64,000 bases of DNA from Bacillota bacterium (lineage in GTDB: Bacteria > Bacillota > Clostridia > Christensenellales > UBA1242): NCBI GenBank assembly GCA_009784555.1, contig WRBO01000006.1, forward strand, positions 1 to 64,000. Direction: 5' to 3'. This document shows, piece after piece, positions 39,204 to 49,049 of this stretch. Below the pieces are notes generated by a model. It made no database searches. It worked only from the letters and a program-made list of their open reading frames with translations, and was not told the DNA's origin. Position numbers and translations under genes: made by a program. Within the stretch, counting starts at the first letter, position 1. Each line of letters begins with the position of its first letter.

Positions 39204-40577
39204 ATGAGCAAGAAAAACACAAACATCGAACACCTGTCGGGTAACCGCAGATTCTTCGACCCAAACTGTTTGGAACGGGCCCCGTCTGGTCTACTGGTTC
39301 CAAAACCAATCAAATCGATGGAGATTATAAACTTCGGCGGCACGGCCAACTCTGTGATAAACCCAAAATTCGACGGGGTAGAGGTCACGACCTTCCCATA
39401 CTACCGCGACCTTCTAACCGACCAACGTCGTTATGTCCTCCCGGATTACAAAGACAATATCTCATTCCGCACGGTAGCCGCAAAGAACAGCACAGATATC
39501 AGTGAAAACGACATAACCCTCCTGGCCCAGGCGGTCAAGGTCAGTAACCAAGAAACCATAATAATCAACTGCGGCCTGTTCAACATCGACAAACTGCGGT
39601 CAAATCTGGAAAAAAAGCTCGAGGGCTACATCTCCCACAAAAAAATCGTCCTCTGGGGCTCCATGCTATCACCCGAACTGGCGCACTCTGACGCCCCCGC
39701 AAACTTCGGCGCGGCGGTCGCGGCTGGCCAACTCATAAAACCTGGCATCGTCGTATGTATGCGTAACGGCGTCATGAGTTCCACTTCCGACTTCCGCTCA
39801 CTCGCCGAACAACGACTGGCCGATGACGGTATCGCAATCTTCGACATGGGCGGAACAATAGAAGGAACTTGGAATGCCGCCGCTGACACGGCATCAACCG
39901 TATCTGGCGTGAACTCGTTTGTCGAACAATATATCCGCTCACAACTGCGAATTGTCCAAGACCTGCGGTACAAAGAAATAATACGTATGGACAGCCGCGA
40001 CCTCAACGACCTATGGCGTACTCAATTGTTAGAGAGCATCTCGCTAGAGGTTCGCGGTGTCATAGGCAGCGACGGAATAAAAACAATGAACACCAAAAAC
40101 TTTGTTATTCCGCACGGTACGTATACAAAGGCGGAAACGGCGCGCTTTGTCATGGAACACGTCGACGCGCATGTTAAAAACGCAACAATCGTCTTCCTCT
40201 CTGCAATGGTTCCGCTCTCATACGGGGCATATAACGGGGATGCGGGCTTCAACGTCGGCTACGCTCTCATGGCCTCGACCATGTTGCCGCCGGGGGTATA
40301 TATTTCTGCCAACAGTCGCATCTACGACCCCGCTTCCACCGACAAAGACCTATCCAATGCACGGTTCATGAACCGCAGGTACGCCCCGGACGAAGAGGTC
40401 ATTTACCGCCGCGCAATAAACAGCTATCCGGCCAAGGACAAAGTGGTAAATTTGATAAGCCAAATTCTCGGCGAAATGACCGACAAACAAATCGAAGACA
40501 TCAAATATATGAACCCCGATGAACTCAAAAAGTGGGCTTTTAACAACGATTTCGCCAACCCCTCATCCCGCAAATAA
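39204..40577 (+). CDS. Protein with two degenerate asparaginase-like domains
   Basis: 'IINFGGTANSV...' and 'IFDMGGTIEG...MDSRDLND...IPHGTYTKAETARFV...AMVPLSYGAYNGDAGFNVGYALM'. Confidence 0.75.
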   Translation: MSKKNTNIEHLSGNRRFFDPNCLERAPSGLLVPKPIKSMEIINFGGTANSVINPKFDGVEVTTFPYYRDLLTDQRRYVLPDYKDNISFRTVAAKNSTDISENDITLLAQAVKVSNQETIIINCGLFNIDKLRSNLEKKLEGYISHKKIVLWGSMLSPELAHSDAPANFGAAVAAGQLIKPGIVVCMRNGVMSSTSDFRSLAEQRLADDGIAIFDMGGTIEGTWNAAADTASTVSGVNSFVEQYIRSQLRIVQDLRYKEIIRMDSRDLNDLWRTQLLESISLEVRGVIGSDGIKTMNTKNFVIPHGTYTKAETARFVMEHVDAHVKNATIVFLSAMVPLSYGAYNGDAGFNVGYALMASTMLPPGVYISANSRIYDPASTDKDLSNARFMNRRYAPDEEVIYRRAINSYPAKDKVVNLISQILGEMTDKQIEDIKYMNPDELKKWAFNNDFANPSSRK

Positions 40578-40676
40578 ATCTTCTTTTTCCACAACCCATA
40601 GTAGAATGATTTGACTATGTACACAATACGTAATAGGATTGGACTATAGGATTGTGCACATAAGGGGATTTTACAT

Positions 40677-43600
40677 ATGAAGAAAAAACTTGTCATAGTG
40701 ATGCTGGCGGTCACCGCGCTTGTAACTGGGCTGATTTTTATAAATCCACCCGCTGCGGCCCCAACAACTGTGTCGGCGTGGGCGGCCATCGGCGGGCCTG
40801 GGGTGGCTGGCTCCGCAACCAACCCAATCGGAATTTCTGACGTAACTGGACTGAATTTTATATCGACCCAAACACGCGCGGGGCAAACATTCGGGGCCAC
40901 CGAATCCCAATCACAACTGCATGTGCGATTGCTCAACGATATAACATTAACCTCATGGACTACGACTGGACTATTTAACGGACACTTTGACGGCGCGGGC
41001 TTTACCATAACCCTCCCATCACAAATCACACCGCACAACGCCCACGTCGGATTGTTCGGCGTGCTGGGTAACGGGGCGGTCATCCGTAACCTCAACATCG
41101 CGGGTAACGTCAACACATGGACGGCACCAACTGGCATCTACCGTAACGGGGCATTGGCGGGGCACATCAACGGCGCGGTAATCGAAAACGTTGTCAACCG
41201 CGCAAACCTCACAAACGTTCCAAACACAACAACTAATAACGCAAACGCAACGATGCTGGGTGGTATAGCGGGTTGGGCCAGCGGCGGTTACCAAGCCTTC
41301 AACATCGCAAACTACGGAACCTTGCGCTATGTTAACAACGATGTCGCAACAATAGGCGGGGTTTTCGCGTTCTCTGGTGCGGGCATGCTCGTCAATGCAT
41401 ACAACCAATCGGATATTGTAATCGCATGGTCACCTGGCGACCCTCCAATCCTGACGGGCGGTATCGGTGGTGTAATAGGGGGGTCAAATAACCAGGTTCG
41501 CCTTGAAAACGTCTTTAACCGTGGCATGGTGCCACTCGCGCACGAGGTCGGTACAACAACCCCTCAAACTGGCGACATCATCGGCTCGGTACACGACCTG
41601 GCGGCCAGTACAGTCACGGCCAACAGCATCTTCGGCTACACAAACGGCAACGAACACGTTCCACTCTTCGGCGGCACGGCATCACGCGTTACATCATCTG
41701 CAACGGGAACAACTGGCGCGGGTCTAAACGGCGCATTGAACAGTCACCGTGACGGGGTGCCTGCAACAATCTGGTTCGGCGGAAACGTCACCGCACGCGC
41801 GCGCGTTGCCGAATGGCCATGGACAAATAACCAAATGACACAAACCCACAGTCTCCGCATCCGCTTTGAAACCGAGGGCGGTACTCCGCAACCCGCAACA
41901 CAAACGGTAATGTCGGGCACGGGGAACATCATCCTGCCATCCGCCATGACAAACGGCACCATGGTCTTCGCGGGATGGACATGGTCGGGCGGCACGGTCG
42001 CAACGACTGGCTCACTCCTAACCCTCAACTTCACAACTGACGAAATCCTCACCGCAAACTGGGACCCCGCGCCAATTATCACACCTGAAACATGGCTTGA
42101 CAACCACCGTACCACCGAATGGGAAACCGTCGGCACTACGGGGGTAGCGGGTTCATTCACAAACCCATTCGTAATTGCAAACGGTGCTGACTTGGCACGC
42201 ATCGCCTACCGCTCAATCGAACACGGTGACACCTTCGCGGGCATACACTTCCGACTTACCGCAAACGTCAACCTGACCGACTATATATGGATGACCCCTG
42301 GCGCGTTTGCTGGAAACCTGGACGGCCGTGGCTTTACAATCACATTGCCAAACCAAATCAACCCAATCGAAACGGGCCTTGTTCCGCACGCGGGGGGCTC
42401 AATCGGTCTCTTCGGCCACCTCGACGGGGCACTCGTCCGCAACCTTACAATTAACGGAACTGCGGACACATGGCCAACCGACGGCATCTTCGTAATCGGC
42501 GCATTGGCGGGTCACGCAAGAAACAGCACAATCGAGAACATCATAAACAACGCAAACCTGACAAACATCCCATCGACCGAGCCAACCGCCCAAAGCACAA
42601 CCGTCGGCGGCATCGTCGGCTGGATGCAAGGCGTGTTTGCGGCCTTCAACCTCCGCAACTACGGGACAATAACTTTTGAAAACGACATCCTCCGCACGGT
42701 CGGCGGCATCTTTGGCCAGGCCGGGGCAGGGGTACTAATAAACAGCTACAACATGGCCGACCTCACACTCACATCAACACCTCCAAACCCACTCCGCACC
42801 GCGGGCTTCGGTGGAGCTATTGGAATGGTAAACGGCCGCCTATACATGCACAACGTATTCAACGTTGGCGATGTGCCGCTGACCACCGTCCAAATGGGTA
42901 ACGTAATCGGACAAATCACCGATGGCGCGAACATCATCGTAACCGCGAACAACGTCCACGGCACCGACGACTTCCTCTTCGGCGGCCCTGGTGCGGCAAA
43001 TATGGTCACAACCAACGTATCTGAAATCACTGGCACCTCACCCGAACTCTTCAACCAACTCGAATCTCACCGTGCCATCGACATGCCCGCATCCATCGAC
43101 CTACCTGGCTTCGGCAACATCCCCGTCGCTGGCCGCGCTAACTCATGGAATCCACTTGGAATGGTTCCTGGACTGTCAACTGTGCGAATTATGTTTGACG
43201 GCATCACCGCCCCAACTCAATCGGTCGTGGCGGGAATTGGTAACCTCATAAACCCAACCATCCCAACAATAACGGGGCAACACTTCGCTGGCTTCACATG
43301 GCCTGGTAACTCAACCCCCGTCGCGGACTTAACAACACTTTTATGGAGTTCCGATACCGTCCTCACCGCGGTATTCACTGACGCAACTGCAACTATCGCA
43401 TTCGTGCCTGGCACGGACACAACGGGAACACCTCCCGCATCATTCACCCACACAACGGGCGCAACCCTACCGACCGAACGTCTGCACAACCTCACCCGCC
43501 CAGGGTGGAGGCTCCTCGGCTTCTTCACCCAACAAACCAACGGCGAAATGGTCTACACGGCTCTCGGCATCTTGGTCGACACATTTGGCGGCTTCGGCAC

Positions 43601-44795
43601 GGTAACCCACGGCGCAACAATCAACCTCTACGCACAATGGGCAATAAACTCGGGTACCGTTGTATTTGACGCAAACCTGGGCACGGCCTACTTCACGGGC
43701 AACCTGCCTGTCGAATTCGCCCATACAACCGGTCCATTGCCATCAACACAACGCACCCACACCCTCAACTCCGAAACCCACACCCTCGTCGGCTTCTATA
43801 CCGTACCTGGAACAATGGGCGGAACACGCATCCTCGGCCCAACGGGGGTACCTGTAAACGGAATAATCCTTCCAATGAACGAACACAACGGAACGGAAAC
43901 CCTCTTTGCACGTTGGACACCAATCAACGCGGCCGAGGCAACTATAACCTTCAACGGTGGCTCATACACAACTGGTAACGCACCCGCATCATTTACATTT
44001 GTCGAGGGGGTCGGCCTGCCCGAAACAATAACCCACACCCTTGAACGCGGCGGATGGCGCCTGCTTGGTTTCTTCACCGAAACGGTCGGCGGCCAAATGG
44101 TCTACACGGAAAATAATGTACTGTCCGACACATTCTTTGGGTTCGGTACAATCACGGACGGCCAAACAATCACTCTGCACGCACGATGGGCAATAAACAC
44201 GGGTACGGTCGTATTCGACATAAACCTGGGTACGGAATACTTCTCGGGTAATGCACCAACCGAATTCACCCACACAACTGGCATCCTCGAACAAATCCAA
44301 CGCACCCACACATTGGCCTCCGCAACATACATCCTGCTCGGTTTCTACACGGCACCAACGGGCGGCCTGCGTGTAATCGGGCCTGACGGCACCCCGCTAG
44401 AGGGCGCGCTTCTCCTCATGCCAACACACGGCGGAACGGTAACCCTGTACGCACGATGGACGGCCGACACGGGCGGAAACAACGGCGGTGGCGGCGGTTT
44501 CCTCGACGGCATCCAATGGTGGATGTACTTAATCCTTGTCGCATTGATTGTTGCGGCCGTGGTCGGAACATTGATAATCGTCAACCGTATGCGCAGGCGA
44601 CGTGAAACCGAACTCGCCGCACGTGAACTTGCCGCGGCATCCTCACCGTCAATCGTGGCATCACCCGTATCACAACAACCGCAACAGCAGGCACCTGCGC
44701 AACAACAAGCTCCCGCGCACCAGCCCCAACAAAACAAACCCGCAAACGGTTCGCTCAAGAGCCAAATGTCCCAACCACCGGAAGGAAAAAAGTAA
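40677..44795 (+). CDS. Giant surface protein: two large GLUG-like modules, Listeria-Bacteroides-type repeats, C-terminal TM and Gln/Pro-rich cytoplasmic tail
   Basis: Signal peptide; internal repeats 'GGWRLLGFFTETVGGQMVYT', 'TLYARWTAD'; C-terminal 'WWMYLILVALIVAAVVGTLIIVNRMRRRR'. Confidence 0.85.
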   Translation: MKKKLVIVMLAVTALVTGLIFINPPAAAPTTVSAWAAIGGPGVAGSATNPIGISDVTGLNFISTQTRAGQTFGATESQSQLHVRLLNDITLTSWTTTGLFNGHFDGAGFTITLPSQITPHNAHVGLFGVLGNGAVIRNLNIAGNVNTWTAPTGIYRNGALAGHINGAVIENVVNRANLTNVPNTTTNNANATMLGGIAGWASGGYQAFNIANYGTLRYVNNDVATIGGVFAFSGAGMLVNAYNQSDIVIAWSPGDPPILTGGIGGVIGGSNNQVRLENVFNRGMVPLAHEVGTTTPQTGDIIGSVHDLAASTVTANSIFGYTNGNEHVPLFGGTASRVTSSATGTTGAGLNGALNSHRDGVPATIWFGGNVTARARVAEWPWTNNQMTQTHSLRIRFETEGGTPQPATQTVMSGTGNIILPSAMTNGTMVFAGWTWSGGTVATTGSLLTLNFTTDEILTANWDPAPIITPETWLDNHRTTEWETVGTTGVAGSFTNPFVIANGADLARIAYRSIEHGDTFAGIHFRLTANVNLTDYIWMTPGAFAGNLDGRGFTITLPNQINPIETGLVPHAGGSIGLFGHLDGALVRNLTINGTADTWPTDGIFVIGALAGHARNSTIENIINNANLTNIPSTEPTAQSTTVGGIVGWMQGVFAAFNLRNYGTITFENDILRTVGGIFGQAGAGVLINSYNMADLTLTSTPPNPLRTAGFGGAIGMVNGRLYMHNVFNVGDVPLTTVQMGNVIGQITDGANIIVTANNVHGTDDFLFGGPGAANMVTTNVSEITGTSPELFNQLESHRAIDMPASIDLPGFGNIPVAGRANSWNPLGMVPGLSTVRIMFDGITAPTQSVVAGIGNLINPTIPTITGQHFAGFTWPGNSTPVADLTTLLWSSDTVLTAVFTDATATIAFVPGTDTTGTPPASFTHTTGATLPTERLHNLTRPGWRLLGFFTQQTNGEMVYTALGILVDTFGGFGTVTHGATINLYAQWAINSGTVVFDANLGTAYFTGNLPVEFAHTTGPLPSTQRTHTLNSETHTLVGFYTVPGTMGGTRILGPTGVPVNGIILPMNEHNGTETLFARWTPINAAEATITFNGGSYTTGNAPASFTFVEGVGLPETITHTLERGGWRLLGFFTETVGGQMVYTENNVLSDTFFGFGTITDGQTITLHARWAINTGTVVFDINLGTEYFSGNAPTEFTHTTGILEQIQRTHTLASATYILLGFYTAPTGGLRVIGPDGTPLEGALLLMPTHGGTVTLYARWTADTGGNNGGGGGFLDGIQWWMYLILVALIVAAVVGTLIIVNRMRRRRETELAARELAAASSPSIVASPVSQQPQQQAPAQQQAPAHQPQQNKPANGSLKSQMSQPPEGKK

Positions 44796-45389
44796 TTGAA
44801 AAACATAGACGTCATCAACATATTGATTAACCACTTTACGCGCCTACCTGGCGTAGGCTACAAATCGGCCGAACGCTACGCATACAAAATCATCGACGCT
44901 GACGATGAATTCGTGGCGTCCTTTGCGCGCGCAATGCTGGATGTAAAGGCCCTTGTGAAACTCTGCGACCGTTGCGGCAACTTCTCAACCGACCCCGAAT
45001 GTGCAATCTGTATGCGCCGCGGCATCGCCGACACCATCTGTGTCGTGCGCGACCCAAAAGACGTCATCGCCATTGAAAAGAGCGGGGCATACGGCGGCTC
45101 CTACCACGTCCTCCACGGGGTAATATCACCCCTGGATAAAAAGGGCCCAGACGACATAAACCTAAAATCACTCATCATACGTGTCAGGGACGAACAAATT
45201 ACCGAGGTCATCATTGCAACCAACCCGGACATAGAGGGCGAGGCCACCGCCAACTACATCGCCGCACTTCTAAAACCCTCGGGCGTCCGCGTAACCCGCC
45301 TGGCCCAGGGACTCTCGCTCGGAACCAACTTGGAATATGTTGACGAGGTCACTTTGGGCGCGGCTCTCAAAAACCGCACCTCTCTCTAA
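44796..45389 (+). CDS. recR: Recombination protein RecR (TTG start)
   Basis: 'INHFTRLPGVGYKSAERYAYKII', zinc motif 'CDRCGNFSTDPECAIC', Toprim 'ATNPDIEGEATANYIA'. Confidence 0.96.
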   Translation: MKNIDVINILINHFTRLPGVGYKSAERYAYKIIDADDEFVASFARAMLDVKALVKLCDRCGNFSTDPECAICMRRGIADTICVVRDPKDVIAIEKSGAYGGSYHVLHGVISPLDKKGPDDINLKSLIIRVRDEQITEVIIATNPDIEGEATANYIAALLKPSGVRVTRLAQGLSLGTNLEYVDEVTLGAALKNRTSL

Positions 45390-45431
45390 TCTGTTGGACT
45401 TTTTCGCACCATTTGGCTATTATAAGGTTAT

Positions 45432-46640
45432 ATGGAAAAAGCAACTGTACGCGACTTAACGGACAATCTACGGGGGAAACGCGTATTGCTGCGCGCCGAC
45501 TTAAATGTACCTATGGGCCGCGGCGGGGAAATCTTGGACGAAACTCGCATCACTGCATCCCTCTACACAATTCGCTATCTTCTTGACCAGGGCGCGCGGT
45601 TAATCGTAACCTCCCACCTCGGTCGCCCAAAATCAAAATCCGACACACACCTGTCACTCAAACCCGTGTTCGACCGCCTCGGCACACACCTGCCGGGTGT
45701 CAAAATGAAATTCGTCACGGACACAATCGGCAAATCTGTCGACGCCGCGGTAAAATCACTTCGCAACGGCGAACTCCTCATGCTCGAAAATGTGCGGTTT
45801 TATAAAGAGGAAACTGCCAACGACCCCGCCCACGCAAAAAAATTGGCGGCTCTTGCCGACTACTTCGTCAACGATGCATTTGGTGCGGCCCACCGTGCCC
45901 ACGCATCGACCGAGGGCGTCGCCCACTACATCCCCTCCGTGTCGGGCTTCCTACTTGAAAAAGAAATCAAAATTCTGGGCGAACTAACCCGCGCCCCAAA
46001 ACGCCCGCTCACCGTAATAATGGGCGGCAAAAAGGTCAGTGACAAAATCGGCGTCCTCAACTCCCTCCTCGAAATTGCTGATAATATATTGATTGGCGGG
46101 GGGATGAGCTTCACTTTTACAAAGGCAAGAGGTGGAAAAATAGGGAACAGCATCCTCGACGAACCCTCTCTCGACTACTGCCTAAACGTTGGCCTCTTGG
46201 CCCGCGAACGGGGCGTCAATCTGGTTCTGCCAATTGACTCGGTCGTTGCCGATGCATTCTCAAACGATGCAAACACCCAAACGGTTCCCGCCGACGACAT
46301 CCCCGACGGGTGGGAGGGGCTCGACATCGGCCCCAAAACGATAGCCGAGTTCGGCAAATACCTGGCAAAGAGCGGCACCGTCATGTGGAACGGCCCCCTC
46401 GGCGTGTGCGAGTTTGAAAATTTCAGCCACGGTACACGGGGCGTGGCCCAGGCAATCGTGGAAACCGAAGCCGTCAGTATCATCGGCGGCGGCGACTCCG
46501 CCTCTGCAATCGTCAACATGGGACTGGCCCCGCGCTTCACCCACATATCAACGGGCGGCGGCGCAACGTTGGAATATCTGGAAGGAAAAAAATTACCCGG
46601 GGTCGAGGCTCTGCTTCCATCGGGCGCAAAAATAGTCTAG
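45432..46640 (+). CDS. pgk: Phosphoglycerate kinase
   Basis: 'KRVLLRADLNVPM', 'TSHLGRPK', 'LMLENVRFYKEE', 'NGPLGVCE', 'GGGDSASA'. Confidence 0.97.
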   Translation: MEKATVRDLTDNLRGKRVLLRADLNVPMGRGGEILDETRITASLYTIRYLLDQGARLIVTSHLGRPKSKSDTHLSLKPVFDRLGTHLPGVKMKFVTDTIGKSVDAAVKSLRNGELLMLENVRFYKEETANDPAHAKKLAALADYFVNDAFGAAHRAHASTEGVAHYIPSVSGFLLEKEIKILGELTRAPKRPLTVIMGGKKVSDKIGVLNSLLEIADNILIGGGMSFTFTKARGGKIGNSILDEPSLDYCLNVGLLARERGVNLVLPIDSVVADAFSNDANTQTVPADDIPDGWEGLDIGPKTIAEFGKYLAKSGTVMWNGPLGVCEFENFSHGTRGVAQAIVETEAVSIIGGGDSASAIVNMGLAPRFTHISTGGGATLEYLEGKKLPGVEALLPSGAKIV

Positions 46641-46725
46641 AGGAGATTAAGATATGAGAAGAACATTATTCGTAGCCAATAGTCTAGAGGAGATTAAGAT
46701 ATGAGAAGAACATTATTCGTAGCCA
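46632..46725 (+). repeat. 47-bp perfect tandem duplication spanning pgk stop / tpi start
   Basis: ATAGTCTAGAGGAGATTAAGATATGAGAAGAACATTATTCGTAGCCA occurs twice back-to-back (46632-46678, 46679-46725). Confidence 0.97.
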
Positions 46726-47468
46726 GTTGGAAAGCAAACATGGGCAGCCAAGCCGACGTCCAAAAATTCTTCACGGAATTTCGACCCCTGGCGGCATCAT
46801 TCACGCACGAGGTCGTACTATGTCCCAGCTTCGTCTTCATCGACGTGGCATCACGTGCAATGCCCTCAACGGTGAAACTAGGGGCCCAAGACGTCAGTCA
46901 ATTTGGCGCGGGCCCGTATACCGGCGAAATCCACGCGGGGGTTCTTTCTAACTTCGGCGTCAAATACTGTATCGTCGGTCACGTCGAACGCCGAACTGCC
47001 GGCGAAACGGACGAAATGATAAACAAAAAGGTCAAAAACTGTATCGCCAACGGCATCACCCCAATCATCTGTGTGGGCGACACCCTCGCCGAATACCAAA
47101 ACAACATGACCCGCGTCGTAATCGAACGCCAAATGCGCGAGGCTCTCAACGGCGTCAAAGAATTCGACCGCGTCATCTTTGCCTACCAACCAATCTGGTC
47201 GATTGGAACGGGGCACTACACATCGGGCGAATACACCGACCTCATCATCGACTTCATGCGTAAACACATGCAAAAACTCACGGGCGTACCAATGGCTGGA
47301 AACATAACAATGTTATACGGTGGGGGAGTAACATTAAGCAACGCTCGCGAATATCTGGAAAGACCGGAAATCGACGGCATCATGTGGGGACTGGCAACAA
47401 CCAAGGCCGAGAACATCGCCGCATTCGTAAACGTCCCATTCACACGAAAAGGCATGGGTGCTAAATAA
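46701..47468 (+). CDS. Triosephosphate isomerase paralogue with catalytic Glu to Gln substitution
   Basis: 'LFVASWKAN', 'VGHVERR', 'FAYQPIWSIGTG' (canonical AYEPVWAIGTG), 'MLYGGGV'. Confidence 0.9.
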   Translation: MRRTLFVASWKANMGSQADVQKFFTEFRPLAASFTHEVVLCPSFVFIDVASRAMPSTVKLGAQDVSQFGAGPYTGEIHAGVLSNFGVKYCIVGHVERRTAGETDEMINKKVKNCIANGITPIICVGDTLAEYQNNMTRVVIERQMREALNGVKEFDRVIFAYQPIWSIGTGHYTSGEYTDLIIDFMRKHMQKLTGVPMAGNITMLYGGGVTLSNAREYLERPEIDGIMWGLATTKAENIAAFVNVPFTRKGMGAK

Positions 47469-47495
47469 CCACGAACAACTAACCAAGAGGTGCAA

Positions 47496-49046
47496 ATGTT
47501 AAACAAAACTGTACTCTGTATTGTCGACGGTGTTGGGGTCGCCCCCAAAAACGACGGAAACGCCACCCGCTTCATGGCAAACTTTTGGAACATGTACGAC
47601 ACCCTGCCATCACTAAAATTAAGGGCCAGCGGGCACGAGGTCGGTCTCTCGGACGAACGGGACGCAGGCAACAGCGAGGTCGGCCACAACGCAATCGGCG
47701 CGGGACGTGTCATCAGGCAGGGGCTCTCGCTCCTAAACGACACCCTCAAATCGGGCGAGGCCTTTACAACCAAAACCTGGAACACCCTCATTAAAAATGC
47801 CCGCTCGACCAAGCTCAATATAATAACTCTACTCTCGGACGGACGGGTCCACAGCGACCTCGCCCACCTCTTCACGGTTCTTGAACAATGTGCGCGGGAG
47901 AGCATCATCGTCTCAATCCACGCCCTCGCCGACGGCCGCGACGTACCACCGCAGAGCATCCTTTCATTCATAAACAAAACTAACGAGTTCATCGCCGAAT
48001 GCGGCGTGGACGCAAAAATCGCAACCCTCGGCGGACGGGGCAGGGTTCTCATGGACAGGTACGAGAGCAACATTCCAACAATGAAACTCGGTGCCGAAAT
48101 GCTCACCGCAACGGCTGGTACACGCGTTGCTGACCTCGATGAACTGGAAATGGTAATAAAATCCGAATACGACCGCAACCCAACCATGACCGACGAATCC
48201 CTCCCGCCATACATCATCGACGTGGATGGGGCGGTAAAGAACGGGGACAGCATCCTCCTCCTAAACTACCGCGGCGACCGCGCAATCCAAATGTGCAAAA
48301 TGTTTGAAACTGGCGAATACATCCCAAACTCACTATATAAAAAATTCGACGACTGCTTCTTCGCGGGCGCACTCCAATACGATACCGAGGCCTCTCTTCC
48401 CGAAAACTTCCTTTGCCCGCCACCCGTCATAACCGACACCCTAACTGAACACCTCGTTGCAAACAATGTCCGCCAATTCGCAATCGCCGAAACGGTCAAA
48501 TTCGGACACGTCACCTACTTCTTCAACGGAAACCGAACCCTCCCATTCGATAAAAAACTGGAAACATGGATAGAGGTTCTCTCCGACACCGACCTCGGCA
48601 CGGCATTCAACAAACGCCCCGAAATGAAAGCCCGTGACATCACCGCCCGCGCAATCACCGCCATTAAATCGGACAAATTCGACTTTATCCGACTAAATCT
48701 GGCAAACCCCGACATGGTCGGCCATACCGCCGACATCGACGCAACTATCGCGGCCTGCTTGGTCGTGGACGAATGTGTAAAACAACTTGCCGACGCCTGC
48801 CGTGCGGCGGGCGCAAACTTAATACTTACATCCGACCACGGCAACGCCGAGGAAATGGTGGAACGCGACAAACCAAAATCATCGCACACCAACCGCCCCG
48901 TCCCCCTAATCCTCGTAACTCCAAACGGCTACGAATTACAACGGGGCGACTTCGGCCTCACCAACATCGCCGCCACGATATGCGAACTCTTGGGCGTACC
49001 CATCCCAACTCACTTCAACCAATCAATGCTAAAACAACCAAAATAA
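47496..49046 (+). CDS. gpmI: 2,3-bisphosphoglycerate-independent phosphoglycerate mutase
   Basis: 'CIVDGVGVAPKNDGNAT', 'NSEVGHNAIGAGRVIRQ', 'LTSDHGNAEEM'. Confidence 0.97.
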   Translation: MLNKTVLCIVDGVGVAPKNDGNATRFMANFWNMYDTLPSLKLRASGHEVGLSDERDAGNSEVGHNAIGAGRVIRQGLSLLNDTLKSGEAFTTKTWNTLIKNARSTKLNIITLLSDGRVHSDLAHLFTVLEQCARESIIVSIHALADGRDVPPQSILSFINKTNEFIAECGVDAKIATLGGRGRVLMDRYESNIPTMKLGAEMLTATAGTRVADLDELEMVIKSEYDRNPTMTDESLPPYIIDVDGAVKNGDSILLLNYRGDRAIQMCKMFETGEYIPNSLYKKFDDCFFAGALQYDTEASLPENFLCPPPVITDTLTEHLVANNVRQFAIAETVKFGHVTYFFNGNRTLPFDKKLETWIEVLSDTDLGTAFNKRPEMKARDITARAITAIKSDKFDFIRLNLANPDMVGHTADIDATIAACLVVDECVKQLADACRAAGANLILTSDHGNAEEMVERDKPKSSHTNRPVPLILVTPNGYELQRGDFGLTNIAATICELLGVPIPTHFNQSMLKQPK

Positions 49047-49049
49047 ACC

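Noticed and set aside
47216-48253. 345-aa ORF on minus strand
   Set aside because: Antisense of the tpi paralogue and gpmI; codon-bias artefact.
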